Counted from the first letter of the stretch, positions 7,513 to 15,156 are shown. The stretch: 24,813 nucleotides of DNA from 38-11 sp927435965 (GCA_927435965.1 CAKMKB010000131.1:1-24813), one strand, 5' to 3'. The notes: generated by a model not told the origin, from the sequence alone. Translations and numbers: made by a program.

Positions 7513-8091
7513 TCAGTCCATATGTTTATGCCGGAATCTACGATCTCTAAATCTACGCACCATTCGAGAAACCAGTATAATCATCATAATAATCAGTAAA
7601 ACTGCAAAAATAGGAACAATAATTGATAAGACAGCCATGACAATTGATATCACAGTCTCACCAGCTGACACAACTGGATTGGCTACTCCAGCGCTGAAAA
7701 CCGTAGACGTATTGTGGGCACCGTTGCTAATTAAACTCGTCACCGACGCAGCTCCGCCACCAGCTATGATCGCTAGAGTCCATTGCAAGATGGGGCTCAT
7801 ATCTGTTATAACCGCAGCAGCCACCACGATCCCAGCCACAGCACTGATTGGTATACTGATGGTATTAAGCAGGTTGTCAACATATGGAATAAAATATGCG
7901 GTGATTTCAACGACTGTTGCTATGCCAAAAATAATCACAGCAGGATAGCTGCCTATCCATGTGAATCCTTGACTCAGTTCCAGGTATCCTACCTTATTTG
8001 CCGCTCCCATGACCAATAACGGTACAAACACTCGAAAACCACAAGTCGCTGCCAATCCGATTCCGATTAAAATGTTCAAAGCAATCTCCAT
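7513..8091 (-). CDS. DUF4126 family membrane protein
   Basis: 192 residues from the ATG at 8091. This start follows AAGGGA at a proper distance and gives the family's usual N-terminus LIGIGLAATCGFRVFVPLLV. The listed longer frame to 8175 would begin inside the promoter. About five hydrophobic segments are seen, with a family-like Gly/Ala-rich stretch (AVAGIVVAAAVITDM and IAGGGAASVTSLISNG) and a basic C-terminal tail rich in Arg and His. The function of DUF4126 is unknown. First gene of the unit that continues into the small membrane protein, the Fe-S protein and the RibF-like gene. Confidence 0.85.
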   Translation of the reverse strand: MEIALNILIGIGLAATCGFRVFVPLLVMGAANKVGYLELSQGFTWIGSYPAVIIFGIATVVEITAYFIPYVDNLLNTISIPISAVAGIVVAAAVITDMSPILQWTLAIIAGGGAASVTSLISNGAHNTSTVFSAGVANPVVSAGETVISIVMAVLSIIVPIFAVLLIIMMIILVSRMVRRFRDRRFRHKHMD

Positions 8092-8145
8092 AAGATTACA
8101 TCCCTTCCAACTCAGGTAGATACGATCTTTTCTGCTATTAATTAT

Positions 8146-8175
8146 ATTATACTTCATTCCCAAGGAATTCCACAA
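8146..8175 (-). promoter_or_regulatory. promoter of the DUF4126 / Fe-S / RibF-like unit
   Basis: Minus strand: -35 TTGTGG (8175-8170), 18-base spacer, -10 TATAAT (8151-8146). The spacer contains a small perfect inverted repeat ATTCC-CAA-GGAAT (8156-8168 as written on plus) that could be an operator. Confidence 0.5.
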
Positions 8176-8226
8176 CTCTAATACAAAAGTACCTTTCTAA
8201 ATGTAAAAAGTAAGTTTCTAAAAACA

Positions 8227-8256
8227 TTGAATGTTTAGTTGATTGTATTATATAAT
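8227..8256 (+). promoter_or_regulatory. promoter of the GHKL ATPase gene
   Basis: -35 TTGAAT (8227-8232), 18-base spacer, -10 TATAAT (8251-8256), then an AAGGAGGC ribosome binding site just before the GTG start at 8301. Confidence 0.6.
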
Positions 8257-8300
8257 GAAGTATTACCAACTATTTGGCTTGAAAAATCAAGGAGGCAATT

Positions 8301-8651
8301 GTGAAAGAAGAAAACGGTAAAATTCAAGGAATCGTCAATGAACTTGTATCCAATTCGCTTAATGCAAAAGCATCTGATGTTGTTGTCCATATAAAAAGAG
8401 AAACCGAAGACAATACGGTAATATCAGTAAAGGATGACGGAGAAGGAATGGACAAGAAAACCGCAGAAAAAGTCCATCATCTGCTCAACCAACCAAACAT
8501 GACAGAATATGAAGATAATTATGGCAATCTGGCAGGTAGTCCAATGTCATCTTCCGGGCTCCATATTGTTGGTATGCTGGTGGATGAGGCAGCTGTGGAT
8601 AGTGCAGAGGGAAAAGGCACAACCATAACGGTTTATAGAAGGAAGAAATAA
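8301..8651 (+). CDS. minimal stand-alone GHKL (HATPase) ATP-binding protein
   Basis: 116 residues starting at GTG, 7 bases after AAGGAGG. The whole protein is one Bergerat-fold ATP-binding domain: N-box NELVSNSLNAKA (near 13-24), G1 box DDGEGM (47-52) and a G2-like region SSSGLHIVGMLVDEAAV before the last strand GTTITVYRRKK. There is no sensor, HisKA dimerisation domain, MutL/Hsp90 extension or membrane segment. The N-box resembles MutL/Hsp90 ATPases and the end resembles RsbW-type anti-sigma kinases. The partner is unknown. Single-gene unit with its own promoter and a terminator at 8656-8709. Confidence 0.82.
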   Translation: MKEENGKIQGIVNELVSNSLNAKASDVVVHIKRETEDNTVISVKDDGEGMDKKTAEKVHHLLNQPNMTEYEDNYGNLAGSPMSSSGLHIVGMLVDEAAVDSAEGKGTTITVYRRKK

Positions 8652-8655
8652 GGAT

Positions 8656-8709
8656 ACAAAAAAAAGACAAAGCCGGCATATCACATATCAATGCTTCCTT
8701 GTCTTTTGT
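8656..8709. terminator. bidirectional terminator between GHKL gene and AcnX operon
   Basis: ACAAAAAAAAGACAA (8656-8670) pairs with TTGTCTTTTGT (8699-8709), with GCAT/ATGC as an inner helix. T runs occur on both strands, so it can end both convergent transcripts. It is less regular than the two hairpins near the tRNA. Confidence 0.55.
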
Positions 8710-8713
8710 ATTC

Positions 8714-9154
8714 TTAGTATACTCTGACTATTCCACCCTCTATTATTTCAACTGTCATTCCATCCTTAACGTGGTTTAGAAAATCTTCTCCAAGATTATC
8801 CACCGTAGGCAGATTGATATCTGTCCAAATGTCTGACAAGATGGCGCCTGCTGCTGCCAGTGAATCAATAGTGTTTGAAAACAACAGGCATGCTGGTGAT
8901 GCACCCATATCACAGGCACAATACAAAACCATCCCACCAGTCGTTGAACCTATGGTTTGGGGCATACATAGAGCTTTTCCCGCCATCTTCTTTTTATACA
9001 AATCCTGATTGTTCTGATCAGAACAGGTCGCTTTTTTATCGTTAAACATGAGACTTTTTTGGAAACTGGCCAATGTATTAAATCCTGATTTGGTTACAAG
9101 AGCCTCAGCTTTTATTTGTCCTGGTATTACAACTCTTCCTTTAAATTCTTTCAT
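8714..9154 (-). CDS. aconitase X small (swivel) subunit, DUF126
   Basis: 146 residues of the AcnX swivel-domain family. The conserved entry pattern FKGRVVIPGQIKAEALVTKSG-like segment is at 4-24, and the active-site loop IGSTTGGMVLYC (68-79) is followed by GASPACLLFSN (84-94). In type II AcnX enzymes the swivel domain is a separate chain that docks on the large subunit. The start ATG lies 1 base after the large-subunit stop, and its AGGAGG is inside the last codons of that gene, so the two are translationally coupled. Ends just before the bidirectional terminator. AcnX members are dehydratases (cis-3-hydroxy-L-proline in characterised bacterial enzymes, phosphomevalonate in archaea); which applies here is open. 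Confidence 0.88.
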   Translation of the reverse strand: MKEFKGRVVIPGQIKAEALVTKSGFNTLASFQKSLMFNDKKATCSDQNNQDLYKKKMAGKALCMPQTIGSTTGGMVLYCACDMGASPACLLFSNTIDSLAAAGAILSDIWTDINLPTVDNLGEDFLNHVKDGMTVEIIEGGIVRVY

Positions 9155-9155
9155 A

Positions 9156-10442
9156 TCAACGCCTCCTGGTTATCTGATCCAATATTTCAAGATCTGTGTA
9201 GTATCTTGAGGTCGTGTAAGTCCTTAATTTGTTGGAATTTGTTATGACAGGCATCTTTGCGCATAGAGGATTGTTCATGTACATCAATGGGCAAATATAT
9301 GATAATCCAATACCCATTTTTTCAAGCTTAGCAAACTGAGGACTTTCCTTAAATTTATTTAAAACTGATGGGGATGTAGTCAAAACCGTGGGAATGGTAA
9401 CCTGTTGACTGTGATTAATATGAAGACGTTTTTCTATCTTATCAACCCATTCCTCCAGTTGTTGGAATGATAAATGCGGACATCCGACAAAACACATCTC
9501 GGGTTTAGCTGATTTATCTTTCCACATGACCTTATAGCTATCCTTTATTCGAATTAGCTCTAATTCATCAATTACATAGGTTTGATGATTCTCATTGATG
9601 AGGCTTTCTCCATGTTCTACAGCCTCTGGTGTTATTCCCTCGACATGGTATAGCCCAACTGCGCCATTGCTGGCAGTAGCCGCTCCCATATCCTTGAGAT
9701 AATCTCGCACCCGGTTATTCATGATTCCTCCCAGATGCCTATCAAGTCCTTTAATGTACGGCACGTCCTCCATGACTTTCATCCCTATAACACTTCCTAA
9801 AACCTGAGCTTCTGGCAGTTCATCAGTCTTTATTTCGACTACCCAGGTTGCCTTTCTTCCTTCATCAGTCAATAATCCAAAATTCGGCACCTTGCCCAAA
9901 ATACTTCCAAACAATTCAATCAATCCCGAGTTTCGGTTACATCTAGCACCAAGAACTGAATTGGCATACACCACAGCAGAACTCTCTGCCCAACTGATAA
10001 CTTCACCTTTTTGCGGGATATTTCCCAACTCATCCATATAACACGTGCATGTAAATCCATCTTCAGTCAAAAGCCCCATTTTCTTTAGCTGATCTTCATA
10101 ATCATTTTGCTTGCTGTACATGTACTTGAAAACCAAGTTTTTTAAAAATCCAGCCGGTACATTTTCCTTGTCAACGGGTCTCGGATCTACTGTAAACTTC
10201 TGTTTCGAGCAGATTCCTTCCTCTATCAGTGCATTCATTAACTTGTATACAGGTTTCATCATTGAAAGACCGAAACTTGTCACCAGATGACCATATTCAC
10301 CGCTGACAGGGACGAGTCGATCCGCCCCAAAAGTATCGCCATACATGACTATAGTCTTCATAACTTTAGCCAATATCTCACCTTTTTCACCATTCAGTAT
10401 GCTTATTTCATCCTCATTCAGATTCATCTTGAAGTCATACAA
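9156..10442 (-). CDS. aconitase X large (catalytic) subunit, DUF521
   Basis: 428 residues. AcnX hallmarks: L-N-E-D-E-I-S-I-L-N-G-E-x-G start (8-21), YANSVLGAR (159-167) followed by CNRNSG, GCPHLS (320-325) and the terminal TNSNK (401-405). Cys321, Cys384 and Cys394 are candidates for the Fe-S ligands of bacterial AcnX. The start is TTG, supported by AAGGGGGG six bases upstream; the first ATG, at residue 6, is too far from that site. It lies 12 bases after the flavin oxidoreductase gene and overlaps translation signals with the small subunit. Known reactions of the family are dehydrations of hydroxyproline or phosphomevalonate. The neighbouring flavoenzyme suggests that the dehydrated product is then reduced, which is inference. 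Confidence 0.9.
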   Translation of the reverse strand: MYDFKMNLNEDEISILNGEKGEILAKVMKTIVMYGDTFGADRLVPVSGEYGHLVTSFGLSMMKPVYKLMNALIEEGICSKQKFTVDPRPVDKENVPAGFLKNLVFKYMYSKQNDYEDQLKKMGLLTEDGFTCTCYMDELGNIPQKGEVISWAESSAVVYANSVLGARCNRNSGLIELFGSILGKVPNFGLLTDEGRKATWVVEIKTDELPEAQVLGSVIGMKVMEDVPYIKGLDRHLGGIMNNRVRDYLKDMGAATASNGAVGLYHVEGITPEAVEHGESLINENHQTYVIDELELIRIKDSYKVMWKDKSAKPEMCFVGCPHLSFQQLEEWVDKIEKRLHINHSQQVTIPTVLTTSPSVLNKFKESPQFAKLEKMGIGLSYICPLMYMNNPLCAKMPVITNSNKLRTYTTSRYYTDLEILDQITRRR

Positions 10443-10454
10443 TGTAATCCCCCC

Positions 10455-12602
10455 TTAAATATTTCTGGCTATGGCATTTGCAGCTCTTGTAGCTTCCAAA
10501 ACCTTACCGCCCTTCAAACTATCTCCTATATTAAAAATTTCTTGTGCCACTTTTTCAGTAAATGCTTGCCTGTAAAGTTCGTCAGAAGGCTTGTTCCCCA
10601 TTGCAAAAACAACAAGATCCGCATCAATCAATCTCTCTTTTTCATCGACAAGATATTTTGGAGCAAACGGATTTTCTACGTTTTCCGGTAAAACTGGTCT
10701 CCAAGTCAGATAAGGATTTGGTACTGTGTTGGAAACATTCTGCAATACTCTTACCTGATTTTCTTCCAATCCTATGACTTTAGTGCAATTCAGCAACTCA
10801 ACGTTTGATTTTTCAAGGTAATAGAGCAAATATCCCCGATTGGCTGTGCAGGTATGGTTCATAAAATGCTTTGTCATCTCAACGACCTTAACATCCTTAC
10901 CATATTCATGCTTCAGCCAATAAGCGATTTCACATCCGACGACACCACCACCGATGACCACTATCTTATGGGCATCTCCAAGTTTTTCGGGATTCAACAG
11001 TAAATCAGTTCCTTCAATATAATTGATATTCTCCTTGCCACTCATGGGAAGTAACAACTCTTTCGCGCCGGTGGCAAACACTAACGAGTCAAATTTCTGT
11101 TCCTTCAGCCAGTCGATAGTAGCCTCGAAATTATTGATATAATTCAGCTGATACTGATCTCTCGTTTTTTCCAGTTGTTTTTCCAAATAGTTCTTGTAAT
11201 TCTCGATTTCAAATTTAATCTTTGGTACAGAACCTGCCTTTACTTTGCCACCTACCTGATCACTTTTTTCAACCAAGGTGACATCATGTCCTCTTTTTGC
11301 AGCCATTACAGCCGTCATCACGCCAGCCGGACCTGCACCAATCACACCAATCTTTTTTTTATGAATAGCAGGGGTGAGTTCCTCTGGCATCTTGAACTCA
11401 AAGCTAGTCCTCGGATTCACAGCACACTGCGGATGCCCTCCCTCTACGAACTCATTGATGCAACCCTCTTGACATCCAATACAGGGAATAATGTCCTCAA
11501 CATGGCCATTATATACTTTGTTGGCCCATTCTGGATCCGCTAGCACTGGTCTACCCAGCATAACCATGTCGCATAGATTATCACGCAAGGCTTTTTCCGC
11601 CAAATCCGGATAACCCAATTTCCCCACAGCCACTACTGGGACAGGTTTACCCGCATTTGAAACAATACTGTTCTTTTCAAAATAATCTTTAGCCAATTGT
11701 GAAATGCTTAAGAAGCATCCCGGTGGCATACTTGCAGGAGGGTGTGGCAACCACCAATTGTCATAGCAACCCAAGTCCACGTCAAATATATCTACACCTG
11801 CTTTAACCAAATTACTCATATATTCAAGAGTCATATCTATTGTTCTGCCATTTTGGAATTTCTTGAGATCTTTAATGTCCATCTTATCACCATAAACTTC
11901 ATTCAATGCTAGTGACAAATCAATCCGATACATGATTGGATAATCAGGGCCCACTCTTCTTCTTATCTCTTTGATCATATCAATACCAAAAGCCTGCCAA
12001 TCAGAATAAGCACCTAACTTTCTCCTGTTAAAAGCTGGATTGGTCAATTGTTCAAGCAGGTAGCCCTCATGTCCATGTAAATAGACACCGTCAATATTAA
12101 ATGCCTTAGCATCTGCTGATGCCTGACCAGTGTTCTTTATAATTTTCTTAAGACTTCGATCACTAAAAGGCAAACAAGGAATCTGCGGCATATAGAAGTT
12201 CGGATTAAATGATGCAGATTTTGGAAACTTCTTCATTGTCAACAGGCATTGAGGATTGCCAACTCGTCCTAATCCAGGTGTCAGTTGAATAAATATCTTG
12301 GCGCCATAGTTGTGAACGCCTGCAGATAGATCTCTCCATCCGGCCATTACACTTCTTGATCGGTCAATCCTAGGAAAATAGGTAAGCTTTCCTGGTTCTG
12401 TCACAGTAGGATCGATGCCATGGCTCACAGGCACAAGACCTGTTGTTATGAGCCCAATTCCTCCTTTTGCCCTGGCAAAAAAATATTCAAGCATCTGATC
12501 ATTTGGTCTTCCTGTTTCATCACACATGGATATATTTCCCATGGGTGCCATCACTAAACGATTTTTGATTTTCAAGCGGTTAATCTCCATAGGTTTAAAC
12601 AT
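10455..12602 (-). CDS. NADH:flavin oxidoreductase, 2-enoate reductase/2,4-dienoyl-CoA reductase type
   Basis: 715 residues. Residues 1-370 are an Old Yellow Enzyme TIM barrel (IKNRLVMAPMGN at 12-23, HGHEGYLLEQLTNPAFNRR at 176-194, VMLGRP at 347-352). Cys374, 377, 381 and 393 (C-x2-C-x3-C-x11-C) should bind the 4Fe-4S cluster. Residues 415-715 are an FAD/NAD(P)-binding domain with GAGPAG (422-427), ATGA (510-513) and GGGVVG (551-556). Such FMN/FAD/4Fe-4S enzymes reduce activated double bonds with NAD(P)H. No ribosome binding site precedes this ATG. The codon directly before it is TAA, and an in-frame 37-codon frame with a strong site lies upstream (12603-12716), so this gene is either translationally coupled to it or is the 3' part of a longer interrupted gene. 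12 bases upstream of AcnX. Confidence 0.92.
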   Translation of the reverse strand: MFKPMEINRLKIKNRLVMAPMGNISMCDETGRPNDQMLEYFFARAKGGIGLITTGLVPVSHGIDPTVTEPGKLTYFPRIDRSRSVMAGWRDLSAGVHNYGAKIFIQLTPGLGRVGNPQCLLTMKKFPKSASFNPNFYMPQIPCLPFSDRSLKKIIKNTGQASADAKAFNIDGVYLHGHEGYLLEQLTNPAFNRRKLGAYSDWQAFGIDMIKEIRRRVGPDYPIMYRIDLSLALNEVYGDKMDIKDLKKFQNGRTIDMTLEYMSNLVKAGVDIFDVDLGCYDNWWLPHPPASMPPGCFLSISQLAKDYFEKNSIVSNAGKPVPVVAVGKLGYPDLAEKALRDNLCDMVMLGRPVLADPEWANKVYNGHVEDIIPCIGCQEGCINEFVEGGHPQCAVNPRTSFEFKMPEELTPAIHKKKIGVIGAGPAGVMTAVMAAKRGHDVTLVEKSDQVGGKVKAGSVPKIKFEIENYKNYLEKQLEKTRDQYQLNYINNFEATIDWLKEQKFDSLVFATGAKELLLPMSGKENINYIEGTDLLLNPEKLGDAHKIVVIGGGVVGCEIAYWLKHEYGKDVKVVEMTKHFMNHTCTANRGYLLYYLEKSNVELLNCTKVIGLEENQVRVLQNVSNTVPNPYLTWRPVLPENVENPFAPKYLVDEKERLIDADLVVFAMGNKPSDELYRQAFTEKVAQEIFNIGDSLKGGKVLEATRAANAIARNI

Positions 12603-12716
12603 TTATGTATAGGGATAAAGATTTTTGGACATCTTTCCCGTCTGATAAGCATTTTCGTCATTGAACCAGTCTGCATAACTATCCACCAATTCGCAAATCA
12701 GCTGATCTTTTTTCAT
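12603..12716 (-). CDS. 37-residue reading frame in frame with, and directly before, the flavin oxidoreductase
   Basis: ATG at 12716, preceded 5 bases upstream by a strong GGGAGG site, opens a frame of 37 codons beginning MKKDQLICELVDSYADWF and ending in SKNLYPYT, closed by TAA at 12605-12603. The next codon is the ATG of the oxidoreductase in the same frame. It sits immediately behind the operon's promoter and palindrome. Two readings fit: a small protein whose stop feeds re-initiation of the oxidoreductase, or the authentic N-terminus of one 753-residue protein split by a nonsense codon. The join (Y-P-Y-T-stop-M-F-K-P-M-E-I-N) resembles the Y-P-x-L-F-x-P-I-x-I-N start of this enzyme family, which favours the second. 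Confidence 0.65.
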   Translation of the reverse strand: MKKDQLICELVDSYADWFNDENAYQTGKMSKNLYPYT

Positions 12717-12736
12717 GTTTTCCTCCCTTAACCAAT

Positions 12737-12753
12737 ACCGAACTTTGTTCGGT
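12737..12753. promoter_or_regulatory. perfect palindrome, probable TetR operator
   Basis: ACCGAAC-TTT-GTTCGGT as written on plus: 7-bp arms and a 3-base centre. It lies immediately downstream of the operon's -10 element and before the ribosome binding site, where a bound repressor would block transcription. A TetR gene is divergently placed 145 bases away. No T run follows, so a terminator is unlikely. Confidence 0.6.
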
Positions 12754-12766
12754 TTCTTTTGATTAA

Positions 12767-12795
12767 ATTATACCACAACACTTGAATGGTTTCAA
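12767..12795 (-). promoter_or_regulatory. promoter of the flavin oxidoreductase-AcnX operon
   Basis: Minus strand: -35 TTGAAA (12795-12790), 17-base spacer, -10 TATAAT (12772-12767) with TGG in front (extended -10). One of the best promoters in the window; the palindrome at 12737-12753 covers the expected start of transcription and early leader. Confidence 0.75.
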
Positions 12796-12854
12796 TAAAG
12801 ATTGATTAAATTTTATCAATTCCAATTATTATCTATCTCATGCTGTTTATTTCA

Positions 12855-12863
12855 TGATATAAT
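12855..12863 (+). promoter_or_regulatory. extended -10 promoter element of the TetR gene
   Basis: TGATATAAT on plus gives TG-n-TATAAT (TATAAT at 12858-12863). No convincing -35. An AAGGCGGT ribosome binding site follows before the ATG at 12898. Confidence 0.5.
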
Positions 12864-12897
12864 GTACAAAAATATTCAACCAAGGCGGTAAATCGAC

Positions 12898-13482
12898 ATG
12901 TCATTGAAATCCGAGCAATCCAATCAAACCAAGAAAAAAATAATGGACGTAGCGCGTTATATAGCCATAGAAAAAGGATTAAACCAAATGACGATCCGAG
13001 ATGTATGCCAGGCAGCCAATATTTCAATCGGTGCATTTTACCACCACTATGCTTCCAAGCAAGAATTAGTCAACGAATCATTCATGATTTATGACGAACT
13101 CCTAGAGATTAACCATACAAAATACGACCTTGAAAATCCACTGGATTCTCTAAAAGCAATTCTTTTGGATCAGACATCTTTTGTTGTCAGTTTTGACAAA
13201 CAGTTAGTCATTGAGTATTATAAGTCTATTCTTTTATCCATGAACAAACAAGCTGTCAGCTGGGAGAGAGCTTATTACAGACATGTCCTCAATTGCACCA
13301 AAAAAGCCGTCAATGATGGTTTAATCAAGGACGGCTATACATCTGAATATCTGTCTAAATTCTTTATTAAATTCATAAGGGGAAATATAATCAATTGGTG
13401 TCTCAACGAATCAGATACAAGCTTTCTTCAAGAGACCGAGTCCGAAATTGATTTGTTACTGAAGATGTTTAAAAGTCAATAA
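12898..13482 (+). CDS. TetR/AcrR family transcriptional regulator
   Basis: 194 residues, the usual length. The N-terminal helix-turn-helix spans about residues 12-58 with MTIRDVCQAANISIGAFYHHYASKQEL; the rest is a helical ligand-binding domain without a close pattern. It is divergent from the oxidoreductase-AcnX operon, and a perfect palindrome lies just downstream of that operon's promoter, so I infer that it represses it and responds to a substrate or product. It ends only 3 bases from the convergent diguanylate cyclase gene, with no terminator visible between. Confidence 0.92.
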   Translation: MSLKSEQSNQTKKKIMDVARYIAIEKGLNQMTIRDVCQAANISIGAFYHHYASKQELVNESFMIYDELLEINHTKYDLENPLDSLKAILLDQTSFVVSFDKQLVIEYYKSILLSMNKQAVSWERAYYRHVLNCTKKAVNDGLIKDGYTSEYLSKFFIKFIRGNIINWCLNESDTSFLQETESEIDLLLKMFKSQ

Positions 13483-13485
13483 TTC

Positions 13486-15156
13486 TTACTCTAAACCACT
13501 TGCCAATTTTTTCGTTCTTATCTTGTCAAAATACATTAATTGGTCTATATGATGAAAGAACTCACTGAACTTCATATTATTATCACATAGATATAGATCG
13601 CTTCCGATAGCAACATCCATGTCATATGGCAGTTGCTTCTGATCCTCATTCAACCTTCTTCTGATTTGTTCAACTCCTTTTTCATAAATACTGATATCCA
13701 TACTCTTGAGAATGCATGCAAACTCATCTCCACCAAGACGGTAGCATTTACTGTTCTGACCAAATGCCTCTACCAGATATTGATGGGATTTGATAATGAC
13801 TCGATCACCTTCTTGATGACCAAACTTATCATTAATTGATTTGAGACTGTTGATATCCATTAGGATCATTCTGAAGTTCTGTCTATTTTCACCCTGAGTC
13901 AGATCAAGTATGTCATTTTCGAAAACAGTTCGATTGTATCCACCTGTCAATATATCACGATAAGCTAATTTCTTTAAGAACTGAGTTTCTTTATCCTTCA
14001 GAAGCAATTCATCAAAGTGACGGATAGAATCCCAAGCTAGGAATGCAAAAAAGATGACCAACCCAATACGGCTATAAAAGGATGTTGAGTCAAACACCTG
14101 ACCGAAGAATTGGACAAGCTCCACAAAAACTAGAATCATCAACATGCTCAAATATAGCAAAAATCGTTTAGCTTGCTTATTTTTAAATCGAATCATTTCT
14201 ACTAATAGCAAGGCTATAACAAAAATAACAGTCATTAGCATTAATCCGTTTGTTATTTGAAGAGATTCAAAGAATCCTGCTATTCCTAATATTTGAAGTG
14301 ATAAATTAACAAAGAAGCTTAGTAGAAACAAATAGGCTACCATAGTAACCACATGCGTGCATTTTGTCAAAACCGCATCGCGTAGATACAACAAAAATGG
14401 AATAGGCATCAAAGCCACTATCATGTAGCTTATACCGCCAATAATAAATCGATTCCCTGTAAAAAATTGCATTAGCCTTGCTTCGGACAGAATCCAAATA
14501 CTGACTAGAACCGCAAACAATCCCAAATACAGTAGTCTATTGTCCCCTGTATTGAATAAAAAAACAGAACCTATTATCGTCATCATGCCGAACAAAAAAA
14601 GTAACACAGATATGACAAGACCGGTTATTTGACGATTAAGGATATCAAAGAGCAGTGCATCTCCACTACCTGCAAAAACAGGATTAACAACGCCTGAAAA
14701 TGCTTTCACTGGTGATTTCATAATAAGAGAGAGTGTTTTTCCCTGAACATTAGCAGGTAATTCAACAAGATGCCAGACACTAGCCTCAGGTGCTATCCAC
14801 CTGCCCTCTATTGGTTTTTCATCTCGGAAAATTTCTTCGCCATCAATTAGAACCTGAATAGACTGCATAGATGATCTAATCCTAAGTTTCATAAAATCAG
14901 GAAAATCATCTTCCAGTAGTCTTTCAGCAGAATAAGGGATACCGGCATCCAAATGTAATTTGACTGGCAAAGTGGAATTGATGGCAACATTGCCCTGTGA
15001 TGAGATTACCCAACCTGTATTTAAATCATACAACGATTCCTGGCCAAAACGAAAGTTTTCAGTAGGAAGAGCCTGAGCTAAAGACACTATGAGGATAACA
15101 ATCACAATCATCAAAGTGTAGATGATAATTCTGTTCTTACTATATCGATTCCTCAT
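13486..15156 (-). CDS. diguanylate cyclase with 7TM-DISM-type sensor
   Basis: 556 residues from ATG 15156, which follows GGAGG by 8 bases; the earlier in-frame TTG lies upstream of that site. In this numbering: an N-terminal membrane anchor or signal (about 8-30), an extracellular beta-rich domain (35-165) of the 7TMR-DISM kind, seven hydrophobic segments (about 175-375), then a GGDEF domain starting at YRDILTGGYNR. The LGGDEF active-site loop is at 474-479 and the metal-binding LMDINSLKSIND is near 432-443, so synthesis of cyclic di-GMP from two GTP is expected. The R-x-x-D inhibitory site normally just before GGDEF is absent. Probably a surface-ligand sensor; single-gene unit. Confidence 0.9.
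   Translation of the reverse strand: MRNRYSKNRIIIYTLMIVIVILIVSLAQALPTENFRFGQESLYDLNTGWVISSQGNVAINSTLPVKLHLDAGIPYSAERLLEDDFPDFMKLRIRSSMQSIQVLIDGEEIFRDEKPIEGRWIAPEASVWHLVELPANVQGKTLSLIMKSPVKAFSGVVNPVFAGSGDALLFDILNRQITGLVISVLLFLFGMMTIIGSVFLFNTGDNRLLYLGLFAVLVSIWILSEARLMQFFTGNRFIIGGISYMIVALMPIPFLLYLRDAVLTKCTHVVTMVAYLFLLSFFVNLSLQILGIAGFFESLQITNGLMLMTVIFVIALLLVEMIRFKNKQAKRFLLYLSMLMILVFVELVQFFGQVFDSTSFYSRIGLVIFFAFLAWDSIRHFDELLLKDKETQFLKKLAYRDILTGGYNRTVFENDILDLTQGENRQNFRMILMDINSLKSINDKFGHQEGDRVIIKSHQYLVEAFGQNSKCYRLGGDEFACILKSMDISIYEKGVEQIRRRLNEDQKQLPYDMDVAIGSDLYLCDNNMKFSEFFHHIDQLMYFDKIRTKKLASGLE

Noticed and set aside
7508..7948. 146-codon plus-strand frame opposite the DUF4126 gene
   Set aside because: It is the antisense shadow of a clear membrane-protein gene; it has no ribosome binding site, and its Ile/Thr/Ala repetition follows from the complementary hydrophobic codons.
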